Under the pieces are notes generated by a model. The model worked only from the letters and a program-made list of their open reading frames with translations, had not been told where the DNA came from and made no database searches. Made by a program: the position numbers and the translations under genes. From positions 125,961-189,960 of the forward strand of contig VZRR01002173.1 of the NCBI GenBank assembly GCA_013398015.1: DNA of 64,000 nucleotides, written 5' to 3'. The DNA comes from Oreocharis arfaki (Eukaryota; Chordata; Aves; Passeriformes; Paramythiidae). Every line of letters begins with the position of its first letter. The first letter of the stretch is position 1. Shown here in pieces: positions 25,881 to 38,555 of the stretch.

Positions 25881-27767
25881 GCCGTGGCCTGGCACAGAGC
25901 AAACCCTGAGCATGGCCCTGGCTGGGGATGAGTGTGGGATTGGGGTGGGCAGGGGAGGAGGATTCTCACCCTGGGGCTGCTTCACCCTGCCATGAGTCAG
26001 GGTCTTTGCAGCTTCCTTTGAAAAAGCAGGACTGCCCAGCCAGAGGAGCTGAACTCAGCATGGCACAGGGCTGGGAGGCTCTGCCAGATGCTGGGACTCC
26101 CCATAAAAGCAGAGGAATTAGCTGAAAAAAGCTGTCTTTAGAAGCGTGTGGATTTTGCTAAGATATTTGCTCATCTCTGCAGCGCCCAGCTGAAGGGTCA
26201 GGGTGCACTCCCAGGTGAAACCTGCTCACTGCTTTTCTGTCACTTTTTTCTCCCTGTGAGCAGAAAGTGCAGCATTTTAACTGCACCCAGAAAGGTCCCA
26301 CAGGAAATATCCAGACTCAGTGCTCCTGGCTGGTGTCTGTGCTCTGTGTGTGCCAGCCTGGCTGCTCTTGACAGAGAGGATCCTAACTCCTGCAGGTTCC
26401 TCACCTGCTTCTTCATCACTTGCTCCTTTCCCTGGGCCTGTTTTGGCTGGGAACATTTCAGAGTTGGGTGTGCAGTGAAACCCCGCTTTAGGTCCATCTG
26501 CAGCTGGCCCTTCCCATCCCTCCACCCAAAGATTTGTTGGTGTTGGAGCAATAAATGTGTCCCCTGTGAAACTCTGAGGATGAGCACAAATCTTCAACTT
26601 GGAGCTGGAGATGGTTTTAATCCCCTGTGCTGCTCTGATTAATAGCCTGTATCTGGGTGCTCCAGGAGGCCCAGAGGGTGGCTTTTGGGGTGACAAGGAT
26701 GTTTGGGGCCTGAAATAGTTGTTATAATGCCTCATTTGCATGGATTGAATGGCCACCAGCATAAGGGACCTGCTGCAGCTGGCGCTGCCAAAGCAGCCAT
26801 CCTCCATAGTGGGCAGGAAATTGCCAGCATTGCTGTAGGGCCCAGAGATCCCTTTGGGGAAGGGATCTCAAAAGCTGCTGCTTTGTCAGGAAACAGATTC
26901 CCCAGATGTGCATCTTCTTCTGGAAACATTTTTTGTTGTTTCTCGAGGAGTGATTGCAAAGGCAGGGAGGAGTTTTACAAATGTCAGTGTTTGGTTTCAG
27001 CATCCCTGTTAGTGTTTGGCTCTCATATTGAGGCAACTTCTCATTGGGAAGTAGACTCTGACAGGGTGGATTCATTTAAAGCGTTAAAAAGGTCAAACCC
27101 AAACTCTTCTGACCCCAGTGACTTTTTTTGCTGGGTAACCAGGACATAAGTGCTTTTGAGACTTCAACTTTGTACTAGTTGAGGGAGGGAGTTTGTTCTC
27201 TTAAAATCCTTGTGGGATGGGAATGTAGTTTCTCATGCTGCTGCAAGTGGGAAGCTCAGGGAATCTTTGGGGGCTGTTGTTCATTACAGGCAGTACCTAC
27301 TGAACTTGCTTGCATTATGTTTTTTGGTAACTATGACAGAACCAAGCATTTTCCATCTGAGACTTGTTTAAAATATTCCCAGCAAATTCTGTGAATGTAC
27401 AATAGTGTGCTATGTAAATGCACAGATAGAGCATTGACCCCACAAAATAACCCTTGTCTCTGCTGCCTTGTTTCCCTTCCCACAACACTGTGCTGTTTCA
27501 TGTGTTTCCTTGGTGTTTCTCTTCAAATTGTAGAAAATCAAAGTTTTCTCCTTTTTATTCTGGAGGCAGTATGGAAGAGTAACACCCGAGGCCAGGATCC
27601 TGTGACGTGCACTGCCACAGGTTTTTCTTTTACAAATAATGCTGAGAGCATCACAGTTTCTCAGGGAATAGGTAAAACCAGTCCCTGGTCTTGGCAGCAG
27701 GTCAGTGAAGGCCCTGCCCTGGTTCACTTGCTCAAAATTTTGTCTTGATTTTCTGGCTGATACAGAA

Positions 27768-27809
27768 TTTTCTTTTTTTCTTCTTCTTCTTCTTTTTTTT
27801 TTTTTTTTT
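27768..27809. repeat. Polypyrimidine tract (T-rich with TTC triplets)
   Basis: A run of T with interspersed (TTC)n followed by a long pure T run. On the minus strand it reads as a GAA/AAA-rich tract, which creates the spurious Lys/Arg-rich open frame there. Confidence 0.9.
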
Positions 27810-28009
27810 AATTCCTGAGTGTTTCTAATTGAGCTAACATTATTAGAATGGGGGGTTTTTTTAAAAAAAAAGTCCTTTCCCAAATTCCCTTTGCGTTTCA
27901 GTAGCTCTTTAATATGCAAGGCAGCAAGAGATGAACTGGGTCTAATTACGAGTCCCTGGAGTAGCCAGTCAGAAAATGAATTGATGCCTTTTTCCTTATG
28001 AACAATGCA

Positions 28010-28105
28010 TGTACCACAAATTAGAGGCGCCATCACCAGAGATTTAATTACAAAATATCATTACTTTCACACATCATTTCAGATTTGGCCTGATCAAATC
28101 AAAGT
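28010..28105. promoter_or_regulatory. Short candidate conserved noncoding element
   Basis: An AT-rich island with AGATTTAATTACAAAATATCATTAC and CACATCATTTC-type words, directly followed by purine-rich GAGAGAGAC sequence. It is small and uncertain. Confidence 0.22.
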
Positions 28106-29509
28106 TGGGGGAGAGAGAGACGGGGGGAGGCGGGCGCAGGGAAAAACTGCACCACTAGCAGGGTCATTCGTTCAGGGGTACTTGAATGCAGGAGGGAATT
28201 GGTGTTATTGAAGCTTCCCAAAAGGCAATTCTGCAGAGAAGTGGAGGCCGGGAGGAAATTCATTTCCTTTTCCAAGGAAGGCTCCAGGCAGTTCAGCTGC
28301 CCAGGGAAAACACGGCACGAGCACGGCAGCCAGGGCAGGCAGGGCTTCACTGGGAGGTGCTGCCTAAGACCCACGGGCATGTCCAGCTCCAGGGCGAGCC
28401 TCACCCTGCTTGGGGAGAGGGGAATCTTTTGTCAAGTAGGAAAAATGTGATGAAAACAGCATTGAAACTGCTATCACTTGGCTTTAGCTGGGCTTCCTCT
28501 GCCTCTGGCAGCAAAAGCTGTGTATGGAAAAATAAGGGATTTAATACCAAGATGTATCTAAGTGTACCCCAGGCATGCACAGCGTGCATTATCCGGTGCC
28601 ATTCCTGATGAGCCTCCCCAAAACCAAATGCTGGGACTAGCTGATCAGGCCAAAGTGCATGATGGATTTTGTCAAGGGGAATGGCTGCCAAGGGAGGCCT
28701 GGAAACTCATTTGCTGCGGCGTTCAGCCCACAATTGTGGTTTAAAGGTCACAGTGGCTACCAGAAAAAAAGGGTCTGGTGTGAGCTGGGAGAGGGGGGTT
28801 GGCTGCTTTTGCTTCCCCGGTCTCTGTTCAGTCCTGAACAGTACCAGAGTGAGCAGATCACCTGCTTAATTTTAATGAGACAAGTTCATTCCTGTGGTTG
28901 GGCATTTCTATAGCTTGTGGTGCTTCCTACACAGAGCAGTTAAAAGGGTCAGGGGTCCCTGTTCCGTGAGTAAATTCAAGTCTCCTTCAAGCTGAGCATC
29001 CCAAGTAAGAGTCCTTCCTTTTAGTCCCTGCCCACTGAAAATGGGGAGCAGAGTTTGCAGCTTGGAGTGTGACTCCGGGCTGCAGGAAGGTCTCTGGGCT
29101 CCATGGGCCCGTGACAAAATGGAAAATCTGGTGAGTATTCAGAAATTGAGTGGTTCCAGTGCTGTGTACTCAGCACTGCAGAAGGGGAAGTGTCAGAAAT
29201 AACCCAGTAAAACAAAAAGTAACAGGTTGTTAGTGTCCCCTGTGCACCTGAGTGCTGATTGCTGTTAGTGGATCGATGCTGTGGCATCAGAAATCTTCTT
29301 TTTCCATCCCAAGGAAAAAGTGAGGCTCTTCTCCACGTGGAGCGACACCTGTCTGGGGCTGATTTAAGCGCTGCCAGTTGAGCAGGGTCACTCGTGCTGA
29401 GCTGGTGCCATAAAGCCAATCAGCAGTGCTGGGGAGGGGAGGGCAGGACAGCCCTGGGATGATTTACAGCCCCTGCAGCCAGCCCAGGCCACGGGCTGTG
29501 ATTATTTCC

Positions 29510-29690
29510 CGGCCGGACGCACAAGCCAATCATTTCAAGAAGGTAAAATGCTCCTCAAAATTTATGAGGAAAATGATGGCTTGTTGAATACATGATGTAG
29601 CAAGATGTAGTTTCACATTAACTTAAGAGGCATTTATGGGGCAATATTCATCTTCCCTGTATTATGGCAAGTATAATATGAGGGGATGCT
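29510..29690. promoter_or_regulatory. Candidate conserved noncoding element
   Basis: Contains an inverted CCAAT-like AGCCAATCATTTC, TTTATGAGGAAAATGATGG, ACATTAACTTAAGAGGC and GGCAAGTATAATATG. It is flanked on the left by a GC-rich patch (CCCGGCCGGACGC). No repeat or protein signature was found. Confidence 0.32.
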
Positions 29691-31479
29691 ATGTCATGGG
29701 GATATGAGACCTGACAGATACGATGTACACAGAGGGGAGACCATGGTGAAACAGAAAAAGGCAGCAAGAGCCAGAGCCAGGCTGAATGTGGACAGGGCAA
29801 GAGAAAAGGCTTTGTGAGAGAGGGAGATGCCACCCCTCTCCTCCACCTGTGGAAGCTGAAATTGCTCCATCACTCCCGTGGAGCCATGTGGATACCCACC
29901 AGCTGAGGACATGATCTGGTGAGTACAGCCCTGAAAATCCACTTGTGACTCGAGGTCAAGCCCCGCTCCCCACGAACTCCATCGTAAGAGCGGCTCAGCT
30001 TTGGTTTTTGTTCAGTGGACAGGTGAAATCCAGGGCATTAATGTGCCTGGGAATTGCAGTGGAATCGTTGTACATGTGGCATCAAGGGCTTCCACCGCCA
30101 CGAATGAGCTGTGAATGTATGGCCATGTCGTAAAGAGAAAAATGATTGCTCCAAATGATATCCTGCCTATGAGCTGGACTCTGCCATGTGAGCACACAGT
30201 ACGGGCTGTAAAAGCTGGCGTGGTCTTATGGAGGAAGTGGCAGACTCCCTTGGGAGCAGGGCAGAAAGGCACATATTTCACTGTTGGCTAAATATAGCTG
30301 GGTCCTCGCAGAGCTCTCTCCAGCTGGCAAAGCACACAGCTCCTGTCTGCTGCACATCTGACTCCTCAGAACCTGCAGCACAGGCCAAGCTCTCAGCCTG
30401 CTCCAAGTAAGCTTCCCTGTCTGAGTCTGGCAAGACTGAAGCTGAAAGTAATTCCTAAGTACTTTTTTCCCACCTCTGCATTGAGCTGCAGGCAGAATTT
30501 TGCACTAGAAACAGCTTGACTTGGTAAAGGGCATCAAACCACTGTCTGATTGGCACTGTGGGTTAAAGCAGCATCCTTGGTGCAAGCCCTGTCCCTGTGG
30601 TGTCTGACCCCAGGCACCCAGGGAAAGTTTCTGGGCTGTCTCCTGGTCCCCCCTTACTTTGTATGAGCACAGGCTGTAGCAACAGGAGACGCTGGTGTGG
30701 CCAAGCCCCACAGTAAGTGGTGCAGGAGAAAGCCCTTTCCCTGATGCCAGGGGTGCAACAACTGCAGAGGGATCTCAATCTCTGTAGATAACCCTCCCTG
30801 GCCATTATGTGCAGGAAAAGGGGTTGAATTCTGGGGTTTTCTCCTTTGGTATATTGAAAACACCGAGCAGAGCTGTGAGCCCTGCCTTAAGGAAATAACA
30901 ATTGACTTTTTAAAGCAGTGGTTGATCACCAAGAGACCAAAAAGCTTGTGCAAAGCCAAAGGTGTCACTGCATCTCTGGTCCAGCCCCTTCCTCTGAGAG
31001 CTGCAGTGCTTCCCCCCTATGCCTGACCTGTTTGTTCCCAGGGAGGAAGAGATGCTGCCCCTTTATTGCCAATTTCTCGTCTTTCTGCATAAAACAGGTC
31101 AAAGCTGCTAGACTTTGATTCAACCTGGGGTGAACACCTGGATGGAAGGCAGGACCCAGCTCAATCTGTTACCATCGCTTCTCCCCCAGCCTCTGCCTTT
31201 TGAAGTTTTACCCAACCTTTATTTATTAGTGAGGCTTGTCACTCTGACAGGGTGATGATATCAGTGAAAATAAAACCAGAAGGTTGTGGGGAGGCTGTGT
31301 TGGCCTTTTCTTATATCACGTGAGCCCAAAAAAACAAGAGCAATGCCGGGTTGGTTGAAGGCTGAAAGACTTTGCAGGAGCTGCAGCAGCCAAGCACAGG
31401 AGATGGGCTGAGGATGGAGGAGATGCCTGGAGAGGTGCCTGGGTGTGGAGGAAAGGTTGCAAAAGCCATGAAGAAGAGG

Positions 31480-31880
31480 CAGGAGAGCAGGATGATGTAT
31501 AACACCCATTACATTGGAGAGAAATTAAAAGGATTGATTGATATCAATTATCAGGTGCAATTTGTTGCTGCACAATTGACACGTTAATCACCTCCCTGCT
31601 GCATTTCAGCGCTGCAAGATTTTTGACCAATTTGAAAGGTTTACAGCAACAATATGATGCTGATTTATCTCTCCTTAATAAAAAAGTGATCAACTGAAAC
31701 CTGCATCCATCATTCTGTTTATCACTCATGGTGATTTATTAACTAATTATACTTACAGTGGGTCTTTTTCTATAAGTATGGATAACAGAGTGATGCGGTG
31801 TCAGTGCAAGTCATAAATAATGCCACAGTACAGTATGTTTAATACCCACTCCTAGGACCAGCCCATAACAAGATGCCTTG
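31480..31880. promoter_or_regulatory. Strong candidate conserved noncoding element
   Basis: About 400 bp of AT-rich unique DNA. It holds a perfect 12-bp palindrome ATTGATATCAAT (31537-31548), overlapped by TGATTGAT, followed by GACACGTTAATCACC, TTATTAACTAATTATAC and TCATAAATAATGCC. The words fit PBX/HOX, CUT-homeodomain and GATA families, but these assignments are from general knowledge only. Confidence 0.37.
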
Positions 31881-32209
31881 ATTAAGGTAAGCAGATGGCT
31901 CCGTTTGTCAGGAACGGTCCCGAAATTGCACATTGAGGAAACAAGTCCATTTCTCATGTTCTCAGCACTGGACATCACACAAATGTCTCAACCACGTAAT
32001 CCAGATCAGGAGAAACACTCCCAGACTGGCTGCTTTTCCACAGGCATCTGCTCTCACCAGACCTCACAGCACCCTGAGACTCAGCAGCAGTGTGGTGTGC
32101 AGGGTTGAGCTCTGCAGAGTAAGAAGCAACCACAAATGCAAGAAAAAAGGGCTCCCCTGTGATTTTAAAACCGAGGTGGGGAGCTGACAAAAAATCAGAA
32201 CTTCTCCAG

Positions 32210-32440
32210 CCATCATATAAGGGAAATTTTTTGTTTGTTTTGAAGTGACAAGTTATCAGGCCACTAAATCAGTTTCACCCCTCAAAAGTACCTTGTACAA
32301 CACTTGTAGGTGATGGTAATTGGCTAATCTAGACTCCCAGGATTTCTGCCTTGACAAAGAGATGTGGTCAGTTCCCTTGCCTCGCACAAGAGGACGATGA
32401 TGCGACTCAATTAAACAATTACACCCAGTAATTGTGTCAT
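32210..32440. promoter_or_regulatory. Candidate conserved noncoding element
   Basis: Contains GAAGTGACAAGTTATCAGG, GGTGATGGTAATTGGCTAATC, CTCAATTAAACAATTACACC and CAGTAATTGTGTCATC. The last two form a loose inverted arrangement of ATTA cores. Composition-based call. Confidence 0.32.
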
Positions 32441-35074
32441 CTCAAGGAGAAAGCAGAGTCTCAAATGACACATCGGACAGCTCGGTGCTGCCTTGCCAGG
32501 CTGTGCAGCCGAGGAGCTCTGCACCATCCCCTCTCCCTGCAGAGAAGAGGTGCTATGAAAGTGTCACTGGGGTGATGGCACTGCCAAAGCAGCTCTGCAG
32601 TGACTGGACTGGCTGCATATTTTGGGGTCTTTCCCTGAGAACTCCTACAGAACCAACTGGCATCTTCACACTTGCATTAAAGAGCAAGGCAAGACACCCC
32701 AGGGCTGCTCAGCTTCAATGTCATTTTTCTCTGCAAATCCCAGCCTTAAACGTCTGAGATTCCTTTCTGCTTGGAGAGCAACTACAAAAACGTCAGAGAT
32801 TCTCCAAAGCACCGTGGCTGGGCCTGATGCTTCCTGTGCTGGATCACAAGGGTGCAGCCGGAAACCTTTTCTTCCCTTTTTTCTCTCGCACATCCTTATT
32901 TTCCTGCTGGGGTGCAGGTGCTGGGGCATCAAGTCTGCTCTGGCAGGCTGCAGCTCTACTCAGCCTCAGTTCAGACAGAGGCAGTCCCAGCTTTTTCCGT
33001 CAGTATCCAAGGATGGGGTGAAGTGCCAGTTGCATCCTGAAGGATGAAGGTCGAGGGCACCAGAGGATAACCTGGGCAGAGCCAGGGTGGCTCTGGGTGC
33101 AGGAGTGTCCCTCACCCTGTCACTGTGCACTAAACTCAGATATGCTCAATCCAGTTTCCAACCTTCTGAGCTTGCACCAGAACCATCCTCAACTTCTTCA
33201 CCTTGATGTCTGCCCAAAAACGCATTTAGAGTCCATTCTTTCTCACGATCTTTTGCTAAAAATATGATTTATCTGAGCAAGAACAATATTCCATTACCTT
33301 AAAGAAGCTTTTTTCATCTTCTTTATCCATCACTGGCCTAAGTCCATAGTGAATGTTCTGGGACTGGACTCCCTTGCCTCTTGGTTTTACATGGCTATAG
33401 ATCACATGAATTTTATTTTTGTATTGATTGATACCTGTAATTAAGAACCCCATGTAAATGCAGTACATAATGGCTATTTTCCCATCATGCTGGTACTTTG
33501 CTCCCAGCCCTGTTATTGACTTTGCTGGCTTGTCCAGATCTCCTTGCTCTACTACTCTGGCAATATTAGGAGGAGCACAAATGTTCTTTGGGAGAGTATC
33601 TTATTCTGTGTTTAGGCATGGCCTGTAAAATCTCAAATTAAACCTCTCTTTTTCTACTCCAGTAATACGTCTCTGCCTTTTGACTACGGGTTGCATTTCT
33701 GGCACAGAGCAGCAGTGGCTGAGCACCACCCTGGAGTACAGGAGGCCAAAGAGTAACACCATCCCAGATCACAGGAGTGGAGGGAACTGGAGGGATGTGG
33801 CTGTGATTGGTGCATTTACAACACCATCCATAAGCAGGAGGGAACACTCAAACCAGCAGCAAATAATTGTTACATTACACAATTAATAGTTGTTTAAAAG
33901 AAAAGCAGAAAAAGATGCAAAACAAAAAAAAATCCCTTTATGAGAATTCTTTTACAGGGCTGATGGGCCCAGGCAGGATTGCAGCTGCAGAGGCACTGCG
34001 AAAGTTACCCAGCACCTCCTGGGGGAAAAACACTCAGTGACAGATCCATAATTTATAGGGGACAGTCAGTGCTCAATAATTAGGGCATAATTCACACTGA
34101 GTGGGTTTGGGTGGTGGGAGGAGAGAGGCAGTTTTGTTTGTTGTCCTGTTCCCTTCCTGGGTGTCTGTCCCAGAGCTGGAGGGAAGAGGATGCTCCTGCA
34201 GGCAGAGCTGGCCTGGCCCAGCGTGGCAGGGCTGGGTACATCCCTCCCATCTCTCCATCAAGGCTGTGAGCTCATAATGACCATTTTGCTGTTTTTTCCG
34301 ATGGAGAGGTCAGATTTTTCTGCTCTGATCCTTGAAACAGCTCTTCCCCTCTTGGTGTTTAATCCACATCATCCCTCCCACACCAGAAGCTCCAGACATC
34401 CCCACAAGCCTGTACCTCAGCTCCTGCATTGTAACAGCCTGTCCCACTGGCTTGAGCACATCTGTGCCCTCTGAGGGGCTTGGCACCTCAAACCCATCAC
34501 CATCCTCAAGGCCTGGAGCAGTGGGAAATGCAACACAGTGCTTGTCCTGCCTTTTGGCACGGAGCTGCCTTGCAACCAGGCTGCAGGTCACCTGTCCTTG
34601 GGGCTGCCCACCTCCCCTGCCCTGCCAGGACTTGCAGCGTTTAGGATGAGCCACCTTTTCCTGTTTACAGGCACATCTGGCCCTCAGGGACACCTTCCCT
34701 GCCAGGACGTGACTGATCAGAGCCAAGCTAATCCACTCCCACCGAGGGACTCGGCTCTGTAGGACTCAAGGGAGATCTCAGGAGAAAAAATTCTGAATGT
34801 AACACAGCAGGAGCTAAAGAGATCCTGGGAGTTTTGGGGTAGGTGCTTCCTGTTGTATGTGAGGAGGGAGATCACCCTGTAGACTTCTCAGTAAATCCAT
34901 GCCCAAGCTGTCAGCGTGAGGAATAACAGGAGCCCAGTATTTATGCTGAAACTTAAAGCTAAAGTGTGTCTCTAGAGCTGATGTGTAAACGAGGCTAAGG
35001 ACCTGCATATCTAAAATTGAGAGGGAGGGCGATGATAATCACCTCTTCTTTCCTAAATTAGCCCTGCCCTGATC

Positions 35075-35290
35075 ACCGAATCATTAAGGTTGGAAAAGAC
35101 CTCTAAGACCACCGAGGTGAGGCATTAACCCAGCCCTGCCAAGCCCATCACTAACCCACATCCCCAGGCACCACGTCCACACCCTTTTGGAACACTTCTA
35201 GGGGCAGCGATTCCAACACTTCCCTGGGCAGCCTGTTCCAACACTGACCACCCTTGCAGTGCAGAAATCTTTCCTAATACCCCACGTAAA
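35075..35290 (-). mobile_element. CR1 LINE 3' end, about 215 bp, reverse orientation
   Basis: A well-preserved reverse-complement CR1 tail. It opens with CCGAATCATTAAGGTTGGAAAAG and runs through the diagnostic CTTCCCTGGGCAGCCTGTTCC at about 35219-35239 and AAATCTTTCCTAATACC near the end. It is 5'-truncated, as most avian CR1 copies are. Small open frames across it are not genes. Confidence 0.9.
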
Positions 35291-35860
35291 TGACGATAAG
35301 GGATGGAAACTTTGCTGCCTGCCCCATCCGGTGGCTGCAGCATCAGCCAGCTCTGCCCTAGAGACAGCAGTGGGGAAGGGGGAGGTGTGGGTGCCCCGGC
35401 GGTGTGACAGCCACCACGTGCAGTGACAGGACAGGCAGGGTCCAGCCGCAAAGGAGTTAAATTTGATTTCCTCGTGGGGAACCAGCTTGCAAGGGAAGCA
35501 GGTAAAAAATGGCTCGGCTTCATCTTTCTCCCATTTTAGAAAAATTAATTTTTGAGAAACCTCCACAGTTTCACTATTTCTGGTGCTTAAATCAGGCCGC
35601 CTGACAGCCTGTCCAGGGCTATTTATGGGTTCCCTCGTCGTAGCCATCTTCAGGGAGTGCGGCTCGATCTGCGGACCACGAGTGCCATCTTCTGGGAGCC
35701 TGCAGCCGCATCCCGTTCTCCTTCCCCGCACCTTCCCGGAGCTGAGCCACAAATCTCGATTCCAGAGGAAGAAATTTCACTACACTGAGCCTCACGCTTG
35801 GGTTTCCCACCGCTGGGTACCAAAGCATCACCAGCTGCAGGGCAGCACAGGGCTCCTCGC

Positions 35861-35895
35861 TGTCCTGTGGGGAAACTGAGGCAGAGACAGAGTTG
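35861..35895 (+). repeat. Possible MIR-like remnant
   Basis: Contains GGGGAAACTGAGGCAGAGACAG-type sequence resembling the MIR core (GGAAACTGAGGCCCAGAGAGG). It is only about 35 bp long, so chance similarity is possible. Confidence 0.25.
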
Positions 35896-36759
35896 CTGTG
35901 CACGCCCTCAGATGCACAGAGGCGCTTGGGATGTTCTGTGGTCTCTGACACACCCAAGAGGCTCAGGATCAGGAGGTGCTGTTGTGGCCCAGGTTCGCTC
36001 TCAATTTGGGGCTCTTTTCTAGCATCAAATAACAAACCAAAACCTCCCTTCTCTTTTCTCTGATAATGTTCTATTGAGGAGAGAGAATTTTCTTTGTGCA
36101 CCAAGATTTAACTCCAGAAGTGTGCACTGTAAGATATTCTTGGCGTATCACCAGCACCCAGCCAAATCCCAGTGAAGGGCAACACTGGAATGAAACTTTT
36201 TTGCTTAAAAATAAGGAATTGCCTGAGCTGGAGCACAAGGCAGCGAGGCCACAGAGAGAGGGTGGTCAAAGCCCCCCAGGAAAGGAGACAGAGGCCATAA
36301 TGTGGGGACTGTGCCCCTCTTCCAGAGGCTTACAAAGGCTTTAGTTACTTTTTCTGTAAAACTCACCAGAGCATTTTGCTCAGGTCTGATTTATGGCGAT
36401 GGAAGTGACCGGGCACATGAGCCAGCAGTGGTGGTGGCACAGAGGGTGCTGCCAGACTGGCCCAGAGCAGCCATGCCCAGGAGAAGCCGAAGAACTGGCC
36501 TTTTCAGTGTGTGTGGATCTGTTTGACTCTTGCACACTGCTTTCCACAGTTAAAGGCGGGGCAGGCACTCCCCGGGTGCGTGGAACTACTGTGTGGACAA
36601 GTGGATGCATGCTGGTGAGAGGATGTCAAAAAACACTGCTGCTGGTTATTGCAGCCCCTGTAGCAGGGCACAGTTCAGCCTGCGTGGCAACCTGCAGCCC
36701 ATGCAGCAGCTTTGTGTGCACAGTCCATCAGCAGGGCGATGTACGGCGGTGTGTGAGGT

Positions 36760-37386
36760 GCAGTGNGCAGTGAGAGGTGCAGTGTGGGATGTGCAGTGTG
36801 AGATGTGCAGCAGTGAGAGGTGCAGTGTGGGATGTGCAGTGTGAGATGTGCAGCAGTGAGAGGTGTGCAGCAGTGAGATGTGCAGTGTGGGATGTGCAGC
36901 AGTGAGAGGTGCAGTGTGGGGTGTGCAGCAGTGAGATGTGCAGTGTGGGGTGTGCAGCAGTGAGAGATGTGCAGTGTGGGGTGTGCAGTGTGGGATGTGG
37001 AGTGTGGGATGTGCAGTGTGGGCTGCGTAGCAGTGGGAAGTGCAGCAGTTGAGAGATGTGCAGCAATGCGTGATGTGCAGCAGTGACAGATGTTCAACAG
37101 TGAGAGATGCTCGGCAATGTGGCATGTGCAGCAGTGAGAGACGTGCAGCAGTGTGTGTGCAGCAATGTGGGGTGTGCAGCAATGACAGATGCTCAGCAGT
37201 GAGGTGCTCAGCAGGGTGGGATGTGCAGCAGTGTGTGTTCAGTAATGAGAGATGTGCAGGGAGAGATGTTCAGCAGTTAGAGATGTGCAGCCGTGTGGGA
37301 TGCTCGGCAGTGAGAGATGTGCAGCCGTGTGGGATGCTCGGCAGTGAGAGATGTGCAGCCGTGTGGGATGCTCGGCAGTGGGAAGC
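36760..37386. repeat. GTGCAG/GAGATG minisatellite, about 630 bp, with an N
   Basis: A degenerate tandem array built from short words (GATGTGCAG, CAGTGTGGG, CAGCAGTGAGAG) in changing combinations. The right end is the most regular: a 34-bp unit is repeated with the CCGTGTGGGATGCTCGGC segment starting at 37291, 37325 and 37359. One ambiguous base (N) sits at 36766, suggesting assembly trouble at the array edge. The array keeps several frames open on both strands: Cys/Ser/Val-rich on the plus strand, and His/Thr/Cys-rich on the minus strand. These are repeat artefacts, not proteins. Confidence 0.92.
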
Positions 37387-38539
37387 TCAGCACAGGCTGT
37401 GCACAGAGCACGCACCAGCACAGCCCGTGCCACACGGTGGAGCTCGGAGCTCTCGCTCCTGCTTTCCCCGCAAGCCAGCGCTGCCGGGGCTCTCTCCGTC
37501 TGCTCAGAGACTCCTCCCGTGTCCCTCCTCGGCCAGCAGAGAGACCAGCAAGTGCAGAGTCCTGGCCATTCCCTCTCGCTCTCTGTCCGGTTCTCCCTGC
37601 TGCTGGTTTTCCCCGTGGCCAGGGAAGGGTGGAACCTGCCGTGGGCAGTGCCTGTGGCACGGGAGTGTCCTGGCACGCAGGGCGATAGCCTCCGCTGACC
37701 CACTGCACGATGCCCCCCACCCAGCACATCCCAGCTCCGTATTTTGGACAAACGTACCCGTAATGATGCGGCTCATGGCTACAGGGGCTGGGGGATTTGC
37801 TTAATGCTGGAACAGAGCAGAGATGGCTTCAGCAGATCCCAGGGTGATGGTTTTCAAAGGAAAAAGCAAGTGTCAGGCGTTCAGAGCCCCTTCTACGGGA
37901 TTTCAATATCTGATTCATTAAGCTCTGCAAATATCCTCTCATGTGATGAAAATTCATTATTTTCAAAGCTAAATCTCACCCTCTGTTAACACTCAGCACT
38001 CAGGTCTTTGCTGGGGTCGGGGGAGAAGCACGTGAAAAAAATCCTGCTAAATGTGCCTGTGTCCATGCTGACTTTTGATTCCAACAGCTGAACTTCAGGT
38101 GGGTTTGGAGTAAAACTGGAGTTCCGTCCAAACTCTGCTGGAGAAAACGGGAAACAGCATCAGCCCAATTCAGTCCAGTTGTGGCCCAAACCCCGATTCA
38201 GCAAACTCTGTGGGGAAGCTGGCAGTGCCCTCTGTGAAATGGTGACTCCAGGGATGTCTGCAAGGGGCTTTGGGTAAACTTGGCGAGGGTTTCATGATAA
38301 TAATCACTGCCAATAGCACCATAGGCAAGATTTCAGAACAAAATCTTTTCTCATGAGTTAGCAGAAACAACGCTGGCTATCGGCGATTTCTGCCTCCCTC
38401 ATAAATTACATTTTAAGACTCAGATTCTGTGTCACCAGAAAAGATACATTTTATTTTTATATCACATATTTAGCACACACTTAAGGAGAATGATGGTGTT
38501 GTCAGGGGCCTGGGGTGATAGAGAGGGTATTTTGGGGCC

Positions 38540-38555
38540 TTTTTTTTTTTTTTTT
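38540..38555. repeat. Poly-T homopolymer, 16 bases
   Basis: A perfect T run in otherwise unique DNA. Confidence 0.9.

Larger units (their letters stand above)
25881..36759. other. Intergenic DNA with no gene seen
   Basis: No gene supported. The 208-codon minus-strand frame at 27410-28036 crosses a polypyrimidine tract that translates as a Lys/Arg run, and is rejected. Contents are the polypyrimidine tract, candidate elements near 28.05, 29.6, 31.7 and 32.3 kb, one CR1 fragment and a weak MIR-like match. The rest is unremarkable unique DNA. Confidence 0.6.

Noticed and set aside
27410..28036. 208-codon minus-strand frame with a Lys/Arg run
   Set aside because: The basic run is the translation of a polypyrimidine tract. 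The remainder matches nothing recognisable.
36646..37804. Long open frames on both strands across the tandem array (up to 254 codons)
   Set aside because: They are translations of a minisatellite, one contains an unknown base, and the composition simply repeats the array words. No domain, start context or splice structure.
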